From positions 1,998,290 to 2,062,289 of the forward strand of contig NZ_KZ614144.1 of assembly GCF_002884445.1 (NCBI RefSeq): a stretch of DNA of 64,000 nt, in the 5' to 3' direction. Each line of letters starts with the position of its first letter. The stretch's first letter is position 1. The position numbers and the translations under genes were made by a program. Source of the DNA: Paenibacillus castaneae (GTDB lineage: Bacteria; Bacillota; Bacilli; Paenibacillales; Paenibacillaceae). The notes below the pieces were generated by a model, which saw only the letters and a program-made list of their open reading frames with translations, was not told where the DNA came from and ran no database searches. This document shows, piece by piece, positions 1 to 9,278 of this stretch.

Positions 1-137
1 GTTCTTCTGCTTTGCTGAATGATTGGGAAGAGCTTCTTTCCCATACAGACGCTTCCTTATATGTGACGGGCAATCTAGCTATGGGGGAGCAGCTCGAAAT
101 CAATTATGGAGCTTTAAAGGTTCAAATAGGATTTTAA
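1..137 (+). CDS. C-terminal end of an unidentified gene (partial)
   Basis: One frame is open from the left edge to a TAA at 135-137 and encodes about 44 residues ending in ...LEINYGALKVQIGF. The other two forward frames have stops within the first 25 bases, so this is probably the tail of a real gene cut by the window. The short sequence has no motif I recognise. A carbohydrate-active enzyme would fit the region, but that is only a guess from context. Confidence 0.45.
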   Translation, partial: SSALLNDWEELLSHTDASLYVTGNLAMGEQLEINYGALKVQIGF

Positions 138-189
138 CTACGAATTAATAAATTCATCTTAATCTAGTTGTGATAGGAGTAGTGAAATA

Positions 190-1008
190 ATGAACAAACA
201 GCTAGAATTAGAAGATGCGATCATGCAGGATGCGATTCGATATGTGAAAGAAGCAGGCGCATTGATATTGGAACTCATGATACAGCCTCTCCAGATCCAT
301 GAAAAGGAGAATCAATCTGATCTTGTAACAGTTGTAGATATGCAAAGTGAAGATCTGCTTCGTAATCGAATAATTGCTGATTATCCGGATCACTGGATAC
401 TATCGGAAGAAACCGATGGTGGAAAAGAAGACGCCCACCTTCTATTAGTGCACCCGCCTAAAGGCTACGGGTGGATTATTGATCCTATCGATGGGACTAC
501 GAACTTTATTCATAAAATGGCTCATTTTGCGATTTCTATTGGCATTGTGAAGGATGGAGTGCCGCTATGCGGTGTCGTATATAATCCGGTAACGGATGAT
601 CTCTACTTTGGCAGGAAACAGCGCGGTGCTTTTTTGAACGGAATTCCGATTCATGTCGGCCAGGAGCAAGATTTGAGCCAAGCTCTGCTGGGCACGGGAT
701 TCCCGGCGAAGGAATGGAAAGCGAACTCGAACGTAGTGGAACAGATAGCAAGAATAACGGGTGTAGCCAGAGATGTGCGCATTCTTGGCTCTGCTAGTCT
801 TGATTTATGTTTAGTGGCATCAGGAGGATTGACTGGATTCTGGCATGATGGGCTCTATCCTTGGGACGTCGCCGCTGGCTTGGTTATCGTGCAAGAAGCG
901 GGCGGAACTATAACAAACCATGCCGGAGAAGACTTTGAATTGAGCAATGATACACTAGTTGCCTCCAATTCATTCATTCACCATTCATTATTATCTGTTT
1001 TGAAGTGA
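190..1008 (+). CDS. Inositol-monophosphatase family phosphatase
   Basis: The 272-residue product fits the usual 260-280 residues of this Mg2+-dependent sugar-phosphatase family (IMPase/SuhB/CysQ). Visible motifs are the metal-binding pair E73-E74 in ILSEE, the hallmark DPIDGTTN at residues 98-105, and the C-terminal WDVAAGLVIVQEAGG with the third metal-ligand Asp. Members hydrolyse inositol-1-phosphate, fructose-1,6-bisphosphate, PAP or NADP; the sequence does not say which applies here. It is cytosolic with no signal peptide. The ATG is preceded by TAGGAGT at a workable distance. It is transcribed alone and ends in a clear terminator. Family assignment is safe; substrate is unknown. Confidence 0.93.
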   Translation: MNKQLELEDAIMQDAIRYVKEAGALILELMIQPLQIHEKENQSDLVTVVDMQSEDLLRNRIIADYPDHWILSEETDGGKEDAHLLLVHPPKGYGWIIDPIDGTTNFIHKMAHFAISIGIVKDGVPLCGVVYNPVTDDLYFGRKQRGAFLNGIPIHVGQEQDLSQALLGTGFPAKEWKANSNVVEQIARITGVARDVRILGSASLDLCLVASGGLTGFWHDGLYPWDVAAGLVIVQEAGGTITNHAGEDFELSNDTLVASNSFIHHSLLSVLK

Positions 1009-1033
1009 GAACGGCAAGTGAAACTGCAATATT

Positions 1034-1071
1034 CAAACGCTTGGGATTTCCGAGCGTTTTTTTGTTTTTTT
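1034..1071 (+). terminator. Rho-independent terminator after the IMPase gene
   Basis: Arms AAACGCTTGG and CCGAGCGTTT pair over 10 positions with one G-U wobble around a 5-nt loop. A long T run follows immediately (TTTTTTTGTTTTTTT). Confidence 0.85.
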
Positions 1072-1170
1072 ATAGTGGGAAAATTTAGGAACATGATCTA
1101 TTGAATTTGTCTATTTTTTGATAGGGAGAGATGGTATTATTTAACCATAAAAAAGGAATTATTTACAACA

Positions 1171-1233
1171 ATGATAGATTTTCGTAGTGAATGGCATCTG
1201 TTATTTAGAGGGTACCAACGGTGGAGTAAATGA
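1171..1233 (+). CDS. 20-residue leader peptide upstream of the nucleotidyltransferase gene
   Basis: A complete ATG-to-TGA reading frame of 20 codons starts MIDFRSEWHLLFRG. An AAAAGGAA site lies about 12 nt upstream. Its TGA overlaps the AAGGAGTGAT ribosome-binding site of the next gene, whose ATG is at 1248, so the two would be translationally coupled. The same peptide motif recurs at 5132-5173 in front of the sigma-factor gene with mostly conserved residues and two synonymous codon changes, which argues that the peptide itself matters. A regulatory leader that senses ribosome stalling is my inference; no stalling motif I know matches it. Confidence 0.6.
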   Translation: MIDFRSEWHLLFRGYQRWSK

Positions 1234-1247
1234 AGGAGTGATACAGT

Positions 1248-2204
1248 ATGGAACCGAACCGATCAAACAATATAACGGCTCTCTTTCGCGAGGCTCTCGA
1301 AACGTTTGTAGAGAAGTTGAAAAGCGATGATCAGGTCATTGCTGCCATTCTTATGGGCAGTATGTCTTATGATCAGGTGTGGGAGAAATCAGATATCGAT
1401 CTTAAGCTGATTGTACACGATCAGAAGCTGAGTACCGGCTATACATGCTTTGTGGAAAATGATATCCCGATTAATACGAGTATTCAGACACGCAACGAAT
1501 TCAAGCGGTGGTTGGAACGTTCGATGCAAAGCTCAATCAATCACTCCATTCTGACTCGAAGTACGCTGCTGTTCACTAAGGATGCTTCGATCACAGATTA
1601 TGTGGAGCAAATTCGCCATGTGGGTGAAAGAGACCGCGAGCTGCAGCTTGTTATGTTGGGCAGCCACTCGTTGTCCTTACTCGCCAAGGCAGAAAAATGG
1701 CTTTATATCAAAGACGATTCGATTTACAGTGCCACTTGGATTATCAAAATGGTTGATGTGCTTGCACAAATTGAAGTGGTGATGCATGGAGATATCCCTA
1801 TGCGTGAGGTTGTTCAGCAGGCAATCCAGTACAACCCCGACGTTTTTCACGCGATATATACAGAACTAGTAGCTGGTGAAGTACATAAGAAGAAGGTTGA
1901 GGAAGCCTTGAAGCTCATTAACCAATTTTTGAATCAAAGGGCAGAATCGTTATTCCGAGCTATTCTCAGCTATTTAAAAGAAGAAGCAGACACTCGTACG
2001 GTGACCGAGCTTGTGATTAAATTTGGCGTGTTAATTCCTATAGATACGGGTTCGATGGCTGTAGCTTGCGACTGGCTTGCTGAGCAAGGCTTGATTGTTA
2101 AATTGGAAGCGGAAACAAAAGCAACACCCAAGAGCAAGGTCGCTCTGTTGGAACCTGCGTATGCTTACGAGAATGAAGATATGGAGGAATGGATGAACGG
2201 ATGA
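1248..2204 (+). CDS. Nucleotidyltransferase-fold protein
   Basis: The 318-residue soluble protein carries the polymerase-beta-like nucleotidyltransferase signature near residues 36-55: a GS motif ([10 protein letters not shown]) followed by SDIDLKL with paired catalytic Asp residues. The family includes aminoglycoside adenylyltransferases and minimal nucleotidyltransferases. The middle and C-terminal parts are helical and look like a substrate-binding domain. The C-terminus resembles a winged-helix segment (residues about 250-300), which is a guess. The stop overlaps the start of the UvrA-like gene by 16 bases, so the two form one operon behind the leader peptide at 1171. Substrate is unknown; drug modification is possible but not shown. 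Confidence 0.8.
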   Translation: MEPNRSNNITALFREALETFVEKLKSDDQVIAAILMGSMSYDQVWEKSDIDLKLIVHDQKLSTGYTCFVENDIPINTSIQTRNEFKRWLERSMQSSINHSILTRSTLLFTKDASITDYVEQIRHVGERDRELQLVMLGSHSLSLLAKAEKWLYIKDDSIYSATWIIKMVDVLAQIEVVMHGDIPMREVVQQAIQYNPDVFHAIYTELVAGEVHKKKVEEALKLINQFLNQRAESLFRAILSYLKEEADTRTVTELVIKFGVLIPIDTGSMAVACDWLAEQGLIVKLEAETKATPKSKVALLEPAYAYENEDMEEWMNG

Positions 2205-5095
2205 AAAAGTATATTGAGGTTCGTGGAGCAAGGCAAAACAATTTGCAAAATATTGATGTAAATATCCCGCGTGACAAGCTGACAGTCATTACCGGCGTAA
2301 GCGGATCAGGGAAATCTTCACTTGCATTTGATGTTATTTATGGTGAAGGGCAGCGGCGGTTTCTCGATTCCTTATCGACCTATGCCAAGAGTCGGATGAA
2401 TCAGGTGAAGAAGCCAGAGGTAGACTTTGTTTTCGGGCTTTCTCCGGTCATTGCGATTGAGCAAAAGAAGGGCATTATTAATCCGCGCTCGACAGTCGGA
2501 ACGATGACGGATACTTATGATTTCTTGCGATTGCTGTTTGCATCAGTAGGCGAAGCAAGCTGTCCATTTTGCGATCACCCTGTTCCCATTCGTACACCGT
2601 CGCAAATGATCGAGCACATACAGCAGCTCCCTGAGGGAACCGAGCTCGAGGTGCTTGCTCCTATTTACAAGATCTACGGGGAAACCTATGAAACGACATT
2701 CGACGAAATCCGCTCGAAAGGCTTCAGGACAATATTGATTGATGGTGTAAGGACTAATCTTAGCGATCTAGTCGAGCTTGAAGAGGAAGCGGAGTATCGT
2801 ATGGAGATCGTGGTGGATAAGGTGATCGTCAAGCCGGACATCTACAAGGTGCTCACAAAAACGATTGAAAACAGCTTAAATCTAGTCGGTGAAGGATTCA
2901 TACGTTTTGAACTTGTTTCGTTTCCTGAAGGTGTAAATTACGATTCAAAGCAGTTTTATGAAAGCTTTGCTTGTCCGGAGCATCATCTTACGATGGGGGA
3001 GCCTCAGCCTCAATACTTTTCATTTAATGACTCAGGCAGCGCGTGCAGAACTTGCGGAGGCATCGGAACATTCATGCGGGCTGAGGCTCGCTTCCTTGTA
3101 AAAGATAGCAATAAAAGCATAATCAAAGGCGCTATTGAGCCCAAGCTGCTGAACACTTCCAGCAAGGGCACTTGGATATGGTCGCTTGTGAAAAGTATGG
3201 CGAAGCATTATGGATTCGATCTGGATACTCCTTTGAAGGATTTGCCCGATTCGGTACTTCAAATGCTGTATTATGGCACAAAAAATGAGAAATTTCCTTT
3301 TATACCTGACGCGGGAGCAAGCAAATCACAATTCAGGCATGAAGGGAAACTGATGAACTTCGGAGGCTTCGTACACATCATCAATTGGTGGTACAAGCTT
3401 TATTTGAAACGGCAAGGAAGCTCGGGCGAAACTGAGTTTTATAAAAGAGTGATGATTGAGCATACATGTCCAGATTGCGAAGGCAAAAAAATGAAGCCTC
3501 AGCGATTCTGCGTTCGAGTTGGCGGTGCGGATATACATGAGATGAGCATTATGTCGCTTAGCGAGCTGCAGCACTTTTTGAGCAATCTGGAATTTGCAGA
3601 GCCGAAGGGGCATATCGGCAAACAAATTACGAAGGAAATCATGTCACGTCTGCTGCTGCTTCTAGACATCGGGCTTGATTATCTCAGTTTGGGGCGACGT
3701 TCGGATACCATATCAGGCGGGGAAGCGCAGCGAATCCGATTGTCTACGCAGATCAGCTCAGGTCTTATGGGGATGCTGTATGTGCTGGATGAGCCAAGCA
3801 TCGGCCTTCATGCGAGAGACAGTTCTCGTATTATGAATACACTAAAGAAACTTCGAGATTTAGGCAATACGATCATCGTCGTAGAACATGACATGGACAC
3901 GATACGCAGCGCGGATCATATAATCGAAATTGGTCCGGGACCAGGGCGGAATGGCGGACACATTATCGCGGAAGGCACAGCGGAGCAGCTTGCTGCTTCT
4001 TCGGAGTCGGTAACAGGAGCTTTCATTTCCGGTGCACGGACGATCGAGATTCCCTCCGGGCGCCGTTCTCCAACTGGACTTGCTATATCTATCCGCGGTG
4101 CAAGAGCGAATAATTTGCAAAGTGTTAATGTTGATATTCCGCTTGGTATATTGGTCTGCATAACCGGCGTGTCTGGATCAGGCAAGAGTACTCTCATCAA
4201 TGAGGTGATGTGCAAACAACTATTTTCCATTTTCAACGATGCAAGAATTGTGCCTGGCGAGCATGATTCACTCACTGGCCATGAGTCGCTGACGGGCATT
4301 ATTACCATTGATCAGTCCCCTATTGGGAGAAGCTCTCGTTCCAACCCTGCGACCTATGTCGGTTTTTTTGATCGGATTCGCGAGTTGTTTGCGGCAGAAG
4401 CTGGGGCTATAGGCAGTCAACTGAGCAAACATGATTTCAGCTTCAATCAGAAAAATGGCGGACGCTGCGAGAATTGCCAAGGAGAGGGAATTGTCGTCAC
4501 GCAGCTGCAGTTTATGCCGGATGTAGAAACCTTATGCCCTGCTTGCAAAGGGGCTAGATTTAATGAAGAAGTGCTGGATGTTAAGCTGAATGGCAAGAGC
4601 ATCGCGGATGTGCTTGACATGAGCATTGAAGAAGCGGTGGAATATTTTGAGGGGCAGGCTTATATCCAGCATAAGCTGAACGTACTCAATCAACTTGGGC
4701 TAGGTTACCTAAGGCTCGGTCAATCCTCAACGACGTTGTCTGGCGGAGAAGCGCAGCGGATCAAGCTTGCTTATGAGCTTAGCAAGATGAAGCGGGGCAG
4801 CCACAACCTGTACGTATTGGATGAACCGACCACCGGCTTACACCTTAGCGATATTCAGAAGCTTATTGATTGCCTGCAGCAGCTTGTAGACGCTGGACAT
4901 TCGGTTCTTGTAATCGAGCACCATCTGGATTTGATCAAGGTGGCTGACTATGTAATCGATATGGGTCCCGATGGTGGACGAAATGGCGGCATGATCGTCG
5001 CAACCGGCACACCTGAGCAGGTAGCCAGAACGGAAGGCTCGCTTACAGGGAAGTTTCTTACTCAAGCTTTAATGCTGTTAGAGGAAATACATTAG
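2189..5095 (+). CDS. UvrA-like ABC ATPase (excinuclease subunit A paralogue)
   Basis: The 968-residue cytosolic protein has two UvrA-type ABC modules. Walker A motifs are GVSGSGKSS (about residue 36) and GVSGSGKST (about 660). Signatures are [13 protein letters not shown] and [13 protein letters not shown], each followed by a Walker B region ending LDEPSIGLH or LDEPTTGLH. Zinc-finger pairs CRTCGG/CPDCEG and [16 protein letters not shown] are present. A UvrB-binding-like insert remains ([12 protein letters not shown] onward). Such paralogues often occur besides the housekeeping uvrA and some protect against DNA-binding drugs, as with DrrC. Pairing with a nucleotidyltransferase and leader peptide fits an inducible resistance operon, but that role is inferred. 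Confidence 0.9.
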   Translation: MDERMKKYIEVRGARQNNLQNIDVNIPRDKLTVITGVSGSGKSSLAFDVIYGEGQRRFLDSLSTYAKSRMNQVKKPEVDFVFGLSPVIAIEQKKGIINPRSTVGTMTDTYDFLRLLFASVGEASCPFCDHPVPIRTPSQMIEHIQQLPEGTELEVLAPIYKIYGETYETTFDEIRSKGFRTILIDGVRTNLSDLVELEEEAEYRMEIVVDKVIVKPDIYKVLTKTIENSLNLVGEGFIRFELVSFPEGVNYDSKQFYESFACPEHHLTMGEPQPQYFSFNDSGSACRTCGGIGTFMRAEARFLVKDSNKSIIKGAIEPKLLNTSSKGTWIWSLVKSMAKHYGFDLDTPLKDLPDSVLQMLYYGTKNEKFPFIPDAGASKSQFRHEGKLMNFGGFVHIINWWYKLYLKRQGSSGETEFYKRVMIEHTCPDCEGKKMKPQRFCVRVGGADIHEMSIMSLSELQHFLSNLEFAEPKGHIGKQITKEIMSRLLLLLDIGLDYLSLGRRSDTISGGEAQRIRLSTQISSGLMGMLYVLDEPSIGLHARDSSRIMNTLKKLRDLGNTIIVVEHDMDTIRSADHIIEIGPGPGRNGGHIIAEGTAEQLAASSESVTGAFISGARTIEIPSGRRSPTGLAISIRGARANNLQSVNVDIPLGILVCITGVSGSGKSTLINEVMCKQLFSIFNDARIVPGEHDSLTGHESLTGIITIDQSPIGRSSRSNPATYVGFFDRIRELFAAEAGAIGSQLSKHDFSFNQKNGGRCENCQGEGIVVTQLQFMPDVETLCPACKGARFNEEVLDVKLNGKSIADVLDMSIEEAVEYFEGQAYIQHKLNVLNQLGLGYLRLGQSSTTLSGGEAQRIKLAYELSKMKRGSHNLYVLDEPTTGLHLSDIQKLIDCLQQLVDAGHSVLVIEHHLDLIKVADYVIDMGPDGGRNGGMIVATGTPEQVARTEGSLTGKFLTQALMLLEEIH

Positions 5096-5131
5096 ATGAT
5101 GAGACAATGATTTTGGGATAAATGATTATCG

Positions 5132-5188
5132 ATGATAGATTTCCGCTTTGAATGGCATCGGATCATTAGAGGGCAAGGAGGGGAACGA
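5132..5188 (+). other. In-frame second copy of the leader-peptide motif
   Basis: Codons from ATG 5132 encode MIDFRFEWHRIIRG, matching the leader peptide at 1171 at 10 of 14 residues; the first 42 nucleotides match at 34 positions. Here the frame does not stop. It runs directly into the sigma-factor gene, whose better start (TTG 5189 after AAGGAGGGG) lies 19 codons later. It may be a leader that lost its stop codon, or a true N-terminal extension. Confidence 0.55.
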
Positions 5189-6037
5189 TTGGGCAGAGAA
5201 CTTGGAGCAAACAAAGTTGATTGTGTTGGTTCGGAGCAGCATATTGAGTCCAAGGGCTCGCCCATTATTCATGGCGGAAATCAAATCGAACAGATGACCC
5301 GTCTCAAGGCGGCCGATCCAAACAAGGCAGATCGAGAGCTCGTAGAACGAGCTCGCAGCGGGGACCAAGAAGCATTCAGCGAGCTTGTCCGTACGCATCG
5401 TGCACAAGCTTATGGCTGGGCGAACAAGATTACGCGCGATGCACATCTGGCGGAAGATATTGTTCAGGATGCACTCATTCGAGCATTTCTACATCTCGGC
5501 ACCTTAGTGGACACGAGTCGGTTTCTTCCGTGGCTGCAGCGGATCATTCGCAATCAAGCGTATATGAATCTTCGTCGGGGCGGGCAATACGGCAAAGAAC
5601 AGCCATTTACTGGTTTCAGTTCCGCAAGTGCTGCGACAGTGGATCGTTTCAGAGAAGACAGTCAATCGATGGACTGGGGAGATATCGACCGCATCCTGTT
5701 CAGATTATCCCATTCTGCTGATGAAGAGGCTAAACAAAGCAGTGATCCTATGAGAAATCTTCTTCGCCGTGAATTGATGGAAAATCTTCACTCGTTGCTG
5801 CACTGTTTGAGTAGACGGGAGAGGCAAATTTTCGAAGCGCATTTCTTCGGAGAGTTGTCCCCGGCAGAAATCGCTGAATTGTTCGAAACGACGACTGCGA
5901 ACGTATATAACCTCCTGTCCCGATCTCGAGCAAAAGTACAAAAGGAACGAATTCGCGTTACGATCTCCATTTATGTACAGCATCGTGCAGAGATTGGCTT
6001 GAAACGAGTTAATATTTTGCGTGCTCCGCAAATGTAG
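5189..6037 (+). CDS. RNA polymerase sigma factor, sigma-70 family (ECF-like)
   Basis: The product has a sigma-2 region (residues about 45-105: DQEAFSELVRTHRAQ, then AEDIVQDALIRAFLHL and the promoter-melting stretch FLPWLQRIIRNQAYMNLRR) and a C-terminal sigma-4 helix-turn-helix (LSRRERQIFEAHFFGELS, then AEIAELFETTTANVYNLLSRSR). The linker between them is longer than in minimal ECF factors. I chose TTG 5189 because AAGGAGGGG sits 5 nt upstream; ATG 5132, in frame, would add the leader-like peptide. No anti-sigma factor with membrane segments follows. The next gene, 48 bases downstream, may be its partner or target. The regulon is unknown. Confidence 0.85.
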   Translation: MGRELGANKVDCVGSEQHIESKGSPIIHGGNQIEQMTRLKAADPNKADRELVERARSGDQEAFSELVRTHRAQAYGWANKITRDAHLAEDIVQDALIRAFLHLGTLVDTSRFLPWLQRIIRNQAYMNLRRGGQYGKEQPFTGFSSASAATVDRFREDSQSMDWGDIDRILFRLSHSADEEAKQSSDPMRNLLRRELMENLHSLLHCLSRRERQIFEAHFFGELSPAEIAELFETTTANVYNLLSRSRAKVQKERIRVTISIYVQHRAEIGLKRVNILRAPQM

Positions 6038-6085
6038 TGGGTAACCAGCCTTCCCTCGAACCTATTTCTAATACGGAGGTCAGCT

Positions 6086-7087
6086 ATGAACGAAATGAAA
6101 AGCAAGGACTGGACCAAGACGTGGACGACTGCCGCCGCTGCAATTCACGGCGCACTCGACTATACGGACAAAAAGCATTACTCATTGGTGGATGTCATGG
6201 GGATAACGGGGCATGCTTTCCGAATGAACATCGACCCCGAACAAATTGATGTCGCTGGACCAACTATGTTCCCTGGCGGTTACCTGATCAGACGCAATTT
6301 ATGCAATCTAGGATTTATTAGTAATTTGTCCGATACGGAAAAGCCCTTTACACCGGAAAAAGTGGAGAAGGTGATGGCATTGATTCAGCAGTCCATCGAT
6401 AAGGGAATACCAGCCATCTCTTTTGACCTTTTCATACCGGAATTTGGGCTTATTTACGGGTACGATGATGAGAAACAAGTATTTCATGCTAAGGATGTTT
6501 CCAAGGAGGGAACTATCTCGTATACGGACTTCGTGGAGAATCGGAACATGCTCTGGGTAACGACGATCAATGAAAGTCTCCCGCATTCCAAGTATGAAGT
6601 ACTTCGCATGGCGCTCGATATGATCGTTGATCATACGAGAGGAAGAGAATGGCAGCATATTTTTCAAGGTAAATATATGATCGGCCTTGCTGGTTATGAT
6701 GCATGGATCGCCTGTTTGGAGCGGCGTGCTGTCGACCCATTCGGCAATGCTTATAATATTGCGGTAGTCAGTGATGCGCGTGAATATGCGGCGCAGTTTT
6801 TGCGTGAGCTAGTGATCCATTGGAGCGGAGAAAATGTTGTTGAACGAACCGTACGTAGCTTGGCAGCCAAAGCGGCAGCGCATTATGAGAAAACGGCAGC
6901 TGCTTTGATCGGAATAAGGGAGATGTTCCCTTTCCCGCAAGGCGGTCAGCCAGATGATCCAGCTACAGCCGTCCGTGCAGTAGAACTGCTGCGAGCAGCG
7001 AAAGAGACTGAAGGGCAAGGGATTGAAGTTTTGGAACGCCTCCTTGATTTTATGAAAGCCTATTGGTCTGAGAAGTGGATTAATTGA
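6086..7087 (+). CDS. Conserved hypothetical protein, possible BtrH-type C39-like fold
   Basis: A 333-residue soluble protein starting after TACGGAGGT. Residues about 90-150 (QQSIDKGIPAISFDLFIPEF, then IYGYDDEKQVFHAKD) resemble the core of BtrH-N/papain-like C39 domains, in which the peptide-like substrate is bound and then released. The usual catalytic Cys is not visible, since the N-terminal helix has an AIHGALDY stretch instead. A helical C-terminal half (about 220-330) has many Ala and Glu. It lies directly behind the sigma factor and is probably cotranscribed. I do not know its function; fold assignment is tentative. Confidence 0.6.
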   Translation: MNEMKSKDWTKTWTTAAAAIHGALDYTDKKHYSLVDVMGITGHAFRMNIDPEQIDVAGPTMFPGGYLIRRNLCNLGFISNLSDTEKPFTPEKVEKVMALIQQSIDKGIPAISFDLFIPEFGLIYGYDDEKQVFHAKDVSKEGTISYTDFVENRNMLWVTTINESLPHSKYEVLRMALDMIVDHTRGREWQHIFQGKYMIGLAGYDAWIACLERRAVDPFGNAYNIAVVSDAREYAAQFLRELVIHWSGENVVERTVRSLAAKAAAHYEKTAAALIGIREMFPFPQGGQPDDPATAVRAVELLRAAKETEGQGIEVLERLLDFMKAYWSEKWIN

Positions 7088-7387
7088 ATGGACGAATCAA
7101 GTTATATTTCAAGATGGATTTCGAAAAAGAGATGGACTGGAATTAGGTGAAATTGTCACAGTACTCCGTACATGTGGAGTGTCTAATATTGATGATCTTA
7201 AATAATAGATGAGATGTGACAGATTCGCTCAATTAGATTGATATAATGATTGCGTACACTTAGGACACGGCAGCATTTCAATAGCCCTTGTTTTTATGCT
7301 CAGGACAATGGTAAAATTATATGGGAACATGGGTTCGCTTTTTTTATTTATTGTGTGTGTATTTTCCAAAGGTTAGGGGGAAGAGGC
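7088..7387. other. Intergenic stretch without a convincing gene
   Basis: About 300 bases. A 40-codon open stretch (7083-7205) reads like a protein tail (...GLELGEIVTVLRTCGVSNIDDL) but has no start or SD site, so it may be a gene remnant. No terminator with a clean T run is visible after the preceding gene. Confidence 0.4.
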
Positions 7388-7585
7388 GTGGTTGGAATTG
7401 TTGAAAAAGAGCAAAGTTCGGTTATTGGAAAATTAGGAAAGGGGTTTGCTGATGAAGCTCCCCAATGGATACGACCATTATGGCAAGAAGCTAACAGTAA
7501 CTTTATTGCGATAATCAACCTCGCCCTCCATTATCATGTGCAAGTGGCTTCCGTTTGTTTCGGTAAGGAGCTGATGGGTACATGA
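7388..7585 (+). CDS. Short GyrI-like (effector-binding) protein, probably truncated
   Basis: The GTG start follows AGGGGGAAGAGG. The 65-residue product contains VEKEQSSVIGKL and APQWIRPLWQEANSNF, which resemble the first half of GyrI-like/AraC effector-binding domains (normally about 150 residues). It stops after this half, and the final ATGA overlaps the start of the YcaQ-like gene. It looks like a remnant whose C-terminal half was lost, still translationally coupled to the next gene. It could also be an unrelated small protein. Confidence 0.5.
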   Translation: MVGIVEKEQSSVIGKLGKGFADEAPQWIRPLWQEANSNFIAIINLALHYHVQVASVCFGKELMGT

Positions 7586-8775
7586 TCCAATTGACGAACC
7601 GCCAGGCACGACAGTTTCTGTTATTGAAGCACGGGCTGTTGGGCAAATATCAATTTACCGGAAAGCAGGGAGTATTGGATTTTGTGAGGCAGGTTGGTTG
7701 TATTCAATACGATCCCATCGATGTTTGCGGAAAAAACGCCGAACTAGTGCTGCAGTCTCGAATTAGAGGATTTACCAAGAACATGCTCGACGAGTTGCTG
7801 TATAAAGATAGATTCCTGGTTGATTATCCCGACAAGAATCTGGCTATTATCCCTGTCGAGGACTGGCCGTACTTTGAGCGGTACAGGCAGGCTGCAAGGC
7901 AACATGCCAAGCGCTATCCCGAAATGGAAGCGTTGGCAGATCAAGTGCTGGCTCACATCCAAAATCACGGTGTGCTAAGTTCGAAGGATCTAAAATTGGA
8001 TGGAAATTTCAATTGGCAATCGGTCATCCACTGGAGCAGCGGTAACAATTCATCCCGGTCGGTGCTGGAGCAGATGTACTCGACAGGCGAGTTGATTATT
8101 CATCACAAAAAAGGAACGCGTAAATATTACGATATCGCCGGGAAGTACATACAGCCAAATCTGCTGAATGCGCCGGAGCCGTTGAAGGGCGAGCTTGAGC
8201 ATCATAAGTGGCGGGTACTGCGTCGAATCGGCGCTGTTGGCCTTTTATGGAATCGCGCATCCGATGCCTGGCTGAATATATGGGGATTGAGAGCGGAGCA
8301 GCGCAACGAGGTGTTCCGCCAACTGTTGCAAGAAGCTCGCATTGTTGCTGTTGCCGTGGAACAAATGAAGGATACACTGTACTGCCGCGCGGAGGATTTG
8401 CCGCTTGTTGAAGTCGTCCTGCAAAATCCGACGCCGAAATTTCGCTGCGAGCTGATTGCCCCGCTAGATAATTTCATATGGGATAGAAAACTGATCAACG
8501 AATTGTTTGGATTCGATTACACTTGGGAGATTTATACGCCTGCAATCAAACGGAAGTTCGGCTATTATGTGCTGCCTCTATTATACGGAGAAAGCCTCAT
8601 TGGACGAGCTGAGGTAATTGCGGAGCGAAAAGCCGGGACACTTGTTGTTAAAAACATTTGGTACGAGTGCGGCATAAAGCCAACAAAGCAATTGCGAACA
8701 GCCTTAGACAATTGTTTCCAAAATTTTGCATTATTCAACGGATGCAAGACGATTTCGACAGAGTCTTTGAACTGA
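7582..8775 (+). CDS. YcaQ-family winged-helix DNA glycosylase
   Basis: The 397-residue cytosolic protein has the length and N-terminal signature of the YcaQ/AlkX (HTH_42) family: LTNRQARQFLLLKHGLLG at the start, then VRQVGCIQYDPIDVCGKNAELVLQSRI. Members have tandem winged-helix domains and excise alkylated bases, including unhooking of DNA interstrand crosslinks. The conserved Q-Y-D-P stretch and the C-terminal LIAPLDNFIWDRKLI support the call. The ATG at 7582 overlaps the stop of the GyrI-like fragment. Both could belong to a genotoxin response, which is inferred from context. A terminator hairpin lies about 215 bases downstream. Confidence 0.85.
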   Translation: MIQLTNRQARQFLLLKHGLLGKYQFTGKQGVLDFVRQVGCIQYDPIDVCGKNAELVLQSRIRGFTKNMLDELLYKDRFLVDYPDKNLAIIPVEDWPYFERYRQAARQHAKRYPEMEALADQVLAHIQNHGVLSSKDLKLDGNFNWQSVIHWSSGNNSSRSVLEQMYSTGELIIHHKKGTRKYYDIAGKYIQPNLLNAPEPLKGELEHHKWRVLRRIGAVGLLWNRASDAWLNIWGLRAEQRNEVFRQLLQEARIVAVAVEQMKDTLYCRAEDLPLVEVVLQNPTPKFRCELIAPLDNFIWDRKLINELFGFDYTWEIYTPAIKRKFGYYVLPLLYGESLIGRAEVIAERKAGTLVVKNIWYECGIKPTKQLRTALDNCFQNFALFNGCKTISTESLN

Positions 8776-8988
8776 TATTTCCAGTTCCCTGGTACCATTT
8801 GCCGACGAGGTGCGGATACGTCAGAAATTCTCGAACTGCTCGCTTGATGGAATCTATGTAAGGCTATGCCGACCGTTTGGCGGTTTTATTTTTGGGAAAT
8901 GGTGCAACGCTAGGCACTCCACGCATTGGAGTATGTTTGTTCCTTGATCTATAAGGGTTTTGAGTAAGTGAAGAGCATAGCTCGGGGA

Positions 8989-9024
8989 AATGGGGAAGCG
9001 ATATTCATTGCTTCCCTATTTTAA
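8989..9024 (+). terminator. Rho-independent terminator
   Basis: Arms AAATGGGGAAGC and GCTTCCCTATTT pair over 12 positions with one G-U wobble around a 10-nt loop. The T-rich end TATTTTAATTT follows. It lies 215 bases after the YcaQ-like gene and before the SLH-gene promoter. Confidence 0.7.
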
Positions 9025-9117
9025 TTTAAATGACTAGTTAGGAAGCGGTCATAGTATCTATCCAAATCGTTTCCTCTTTCTCAAAATCTAGCCTATTACT
9101 TCATTTACACATAATTC

Positions 9118-9147
9118 TTGACCCTATCAAATGCAGTGGGATAGTAT
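9118..9147 (+). promoter_or_regulatory. Candidate sigma-A promoter of the SLH-protein gene
   Basis: TTGACC and TAGTAT are separated by 18 bases, in an AT-rich region just after the terminator. Spacing is 1 base above the optimum. Confidence 0.45.
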
Positions 9148-9264
9148 TAAATTACACAACCTCTCATAATTTCACATAATATCTTCATTTTGTCATGCGA
9201 GGTTGTCAATTTTTCTGAATGCTGGCCATGGACCAGTACCAAATCGCTTTAGCGGTAGGATATA

Positions 9265-9276
9265 AAAGGAGGTGAT
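9265..9276 (+). promoter_or_regulatory. Perfect 12-nt SD-like site in the mRNA leader
   Basis: AAAGGAGGTGAT is the exact complement of 12 bases at the 3' end of 16S rRNA. It lies about 150 bases before the real start and its own SD site. Known parallels are the STAB-SD 5' stabiliser of cry3A mRNA and the tandem initiation sites of Brevibacillus cell-wall-protein genes. Confidence 0.55.
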
Positions 9277-9278
9277 CG

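Noticed and set aside
5126..5446. Minus-strand frame of 106 residues across the sigma-factor gene
   Set aside because: It is antisense to a gene with clear sigma motifs and has no SD site or recognisable motif.
7250..7387. Upstream extension of the GyrI-like frame to ATG 7250
   Set aside because: The extra 46 codons have no SD site and unlike composition; GTG 7388 has a good SD.
8870..8895. Terminator directly after the YcaQ-like gene (ACCG/CGGT)
   Set aside because: The stem is only 4 bp; the hairpin at 8989 is a much better candidate.
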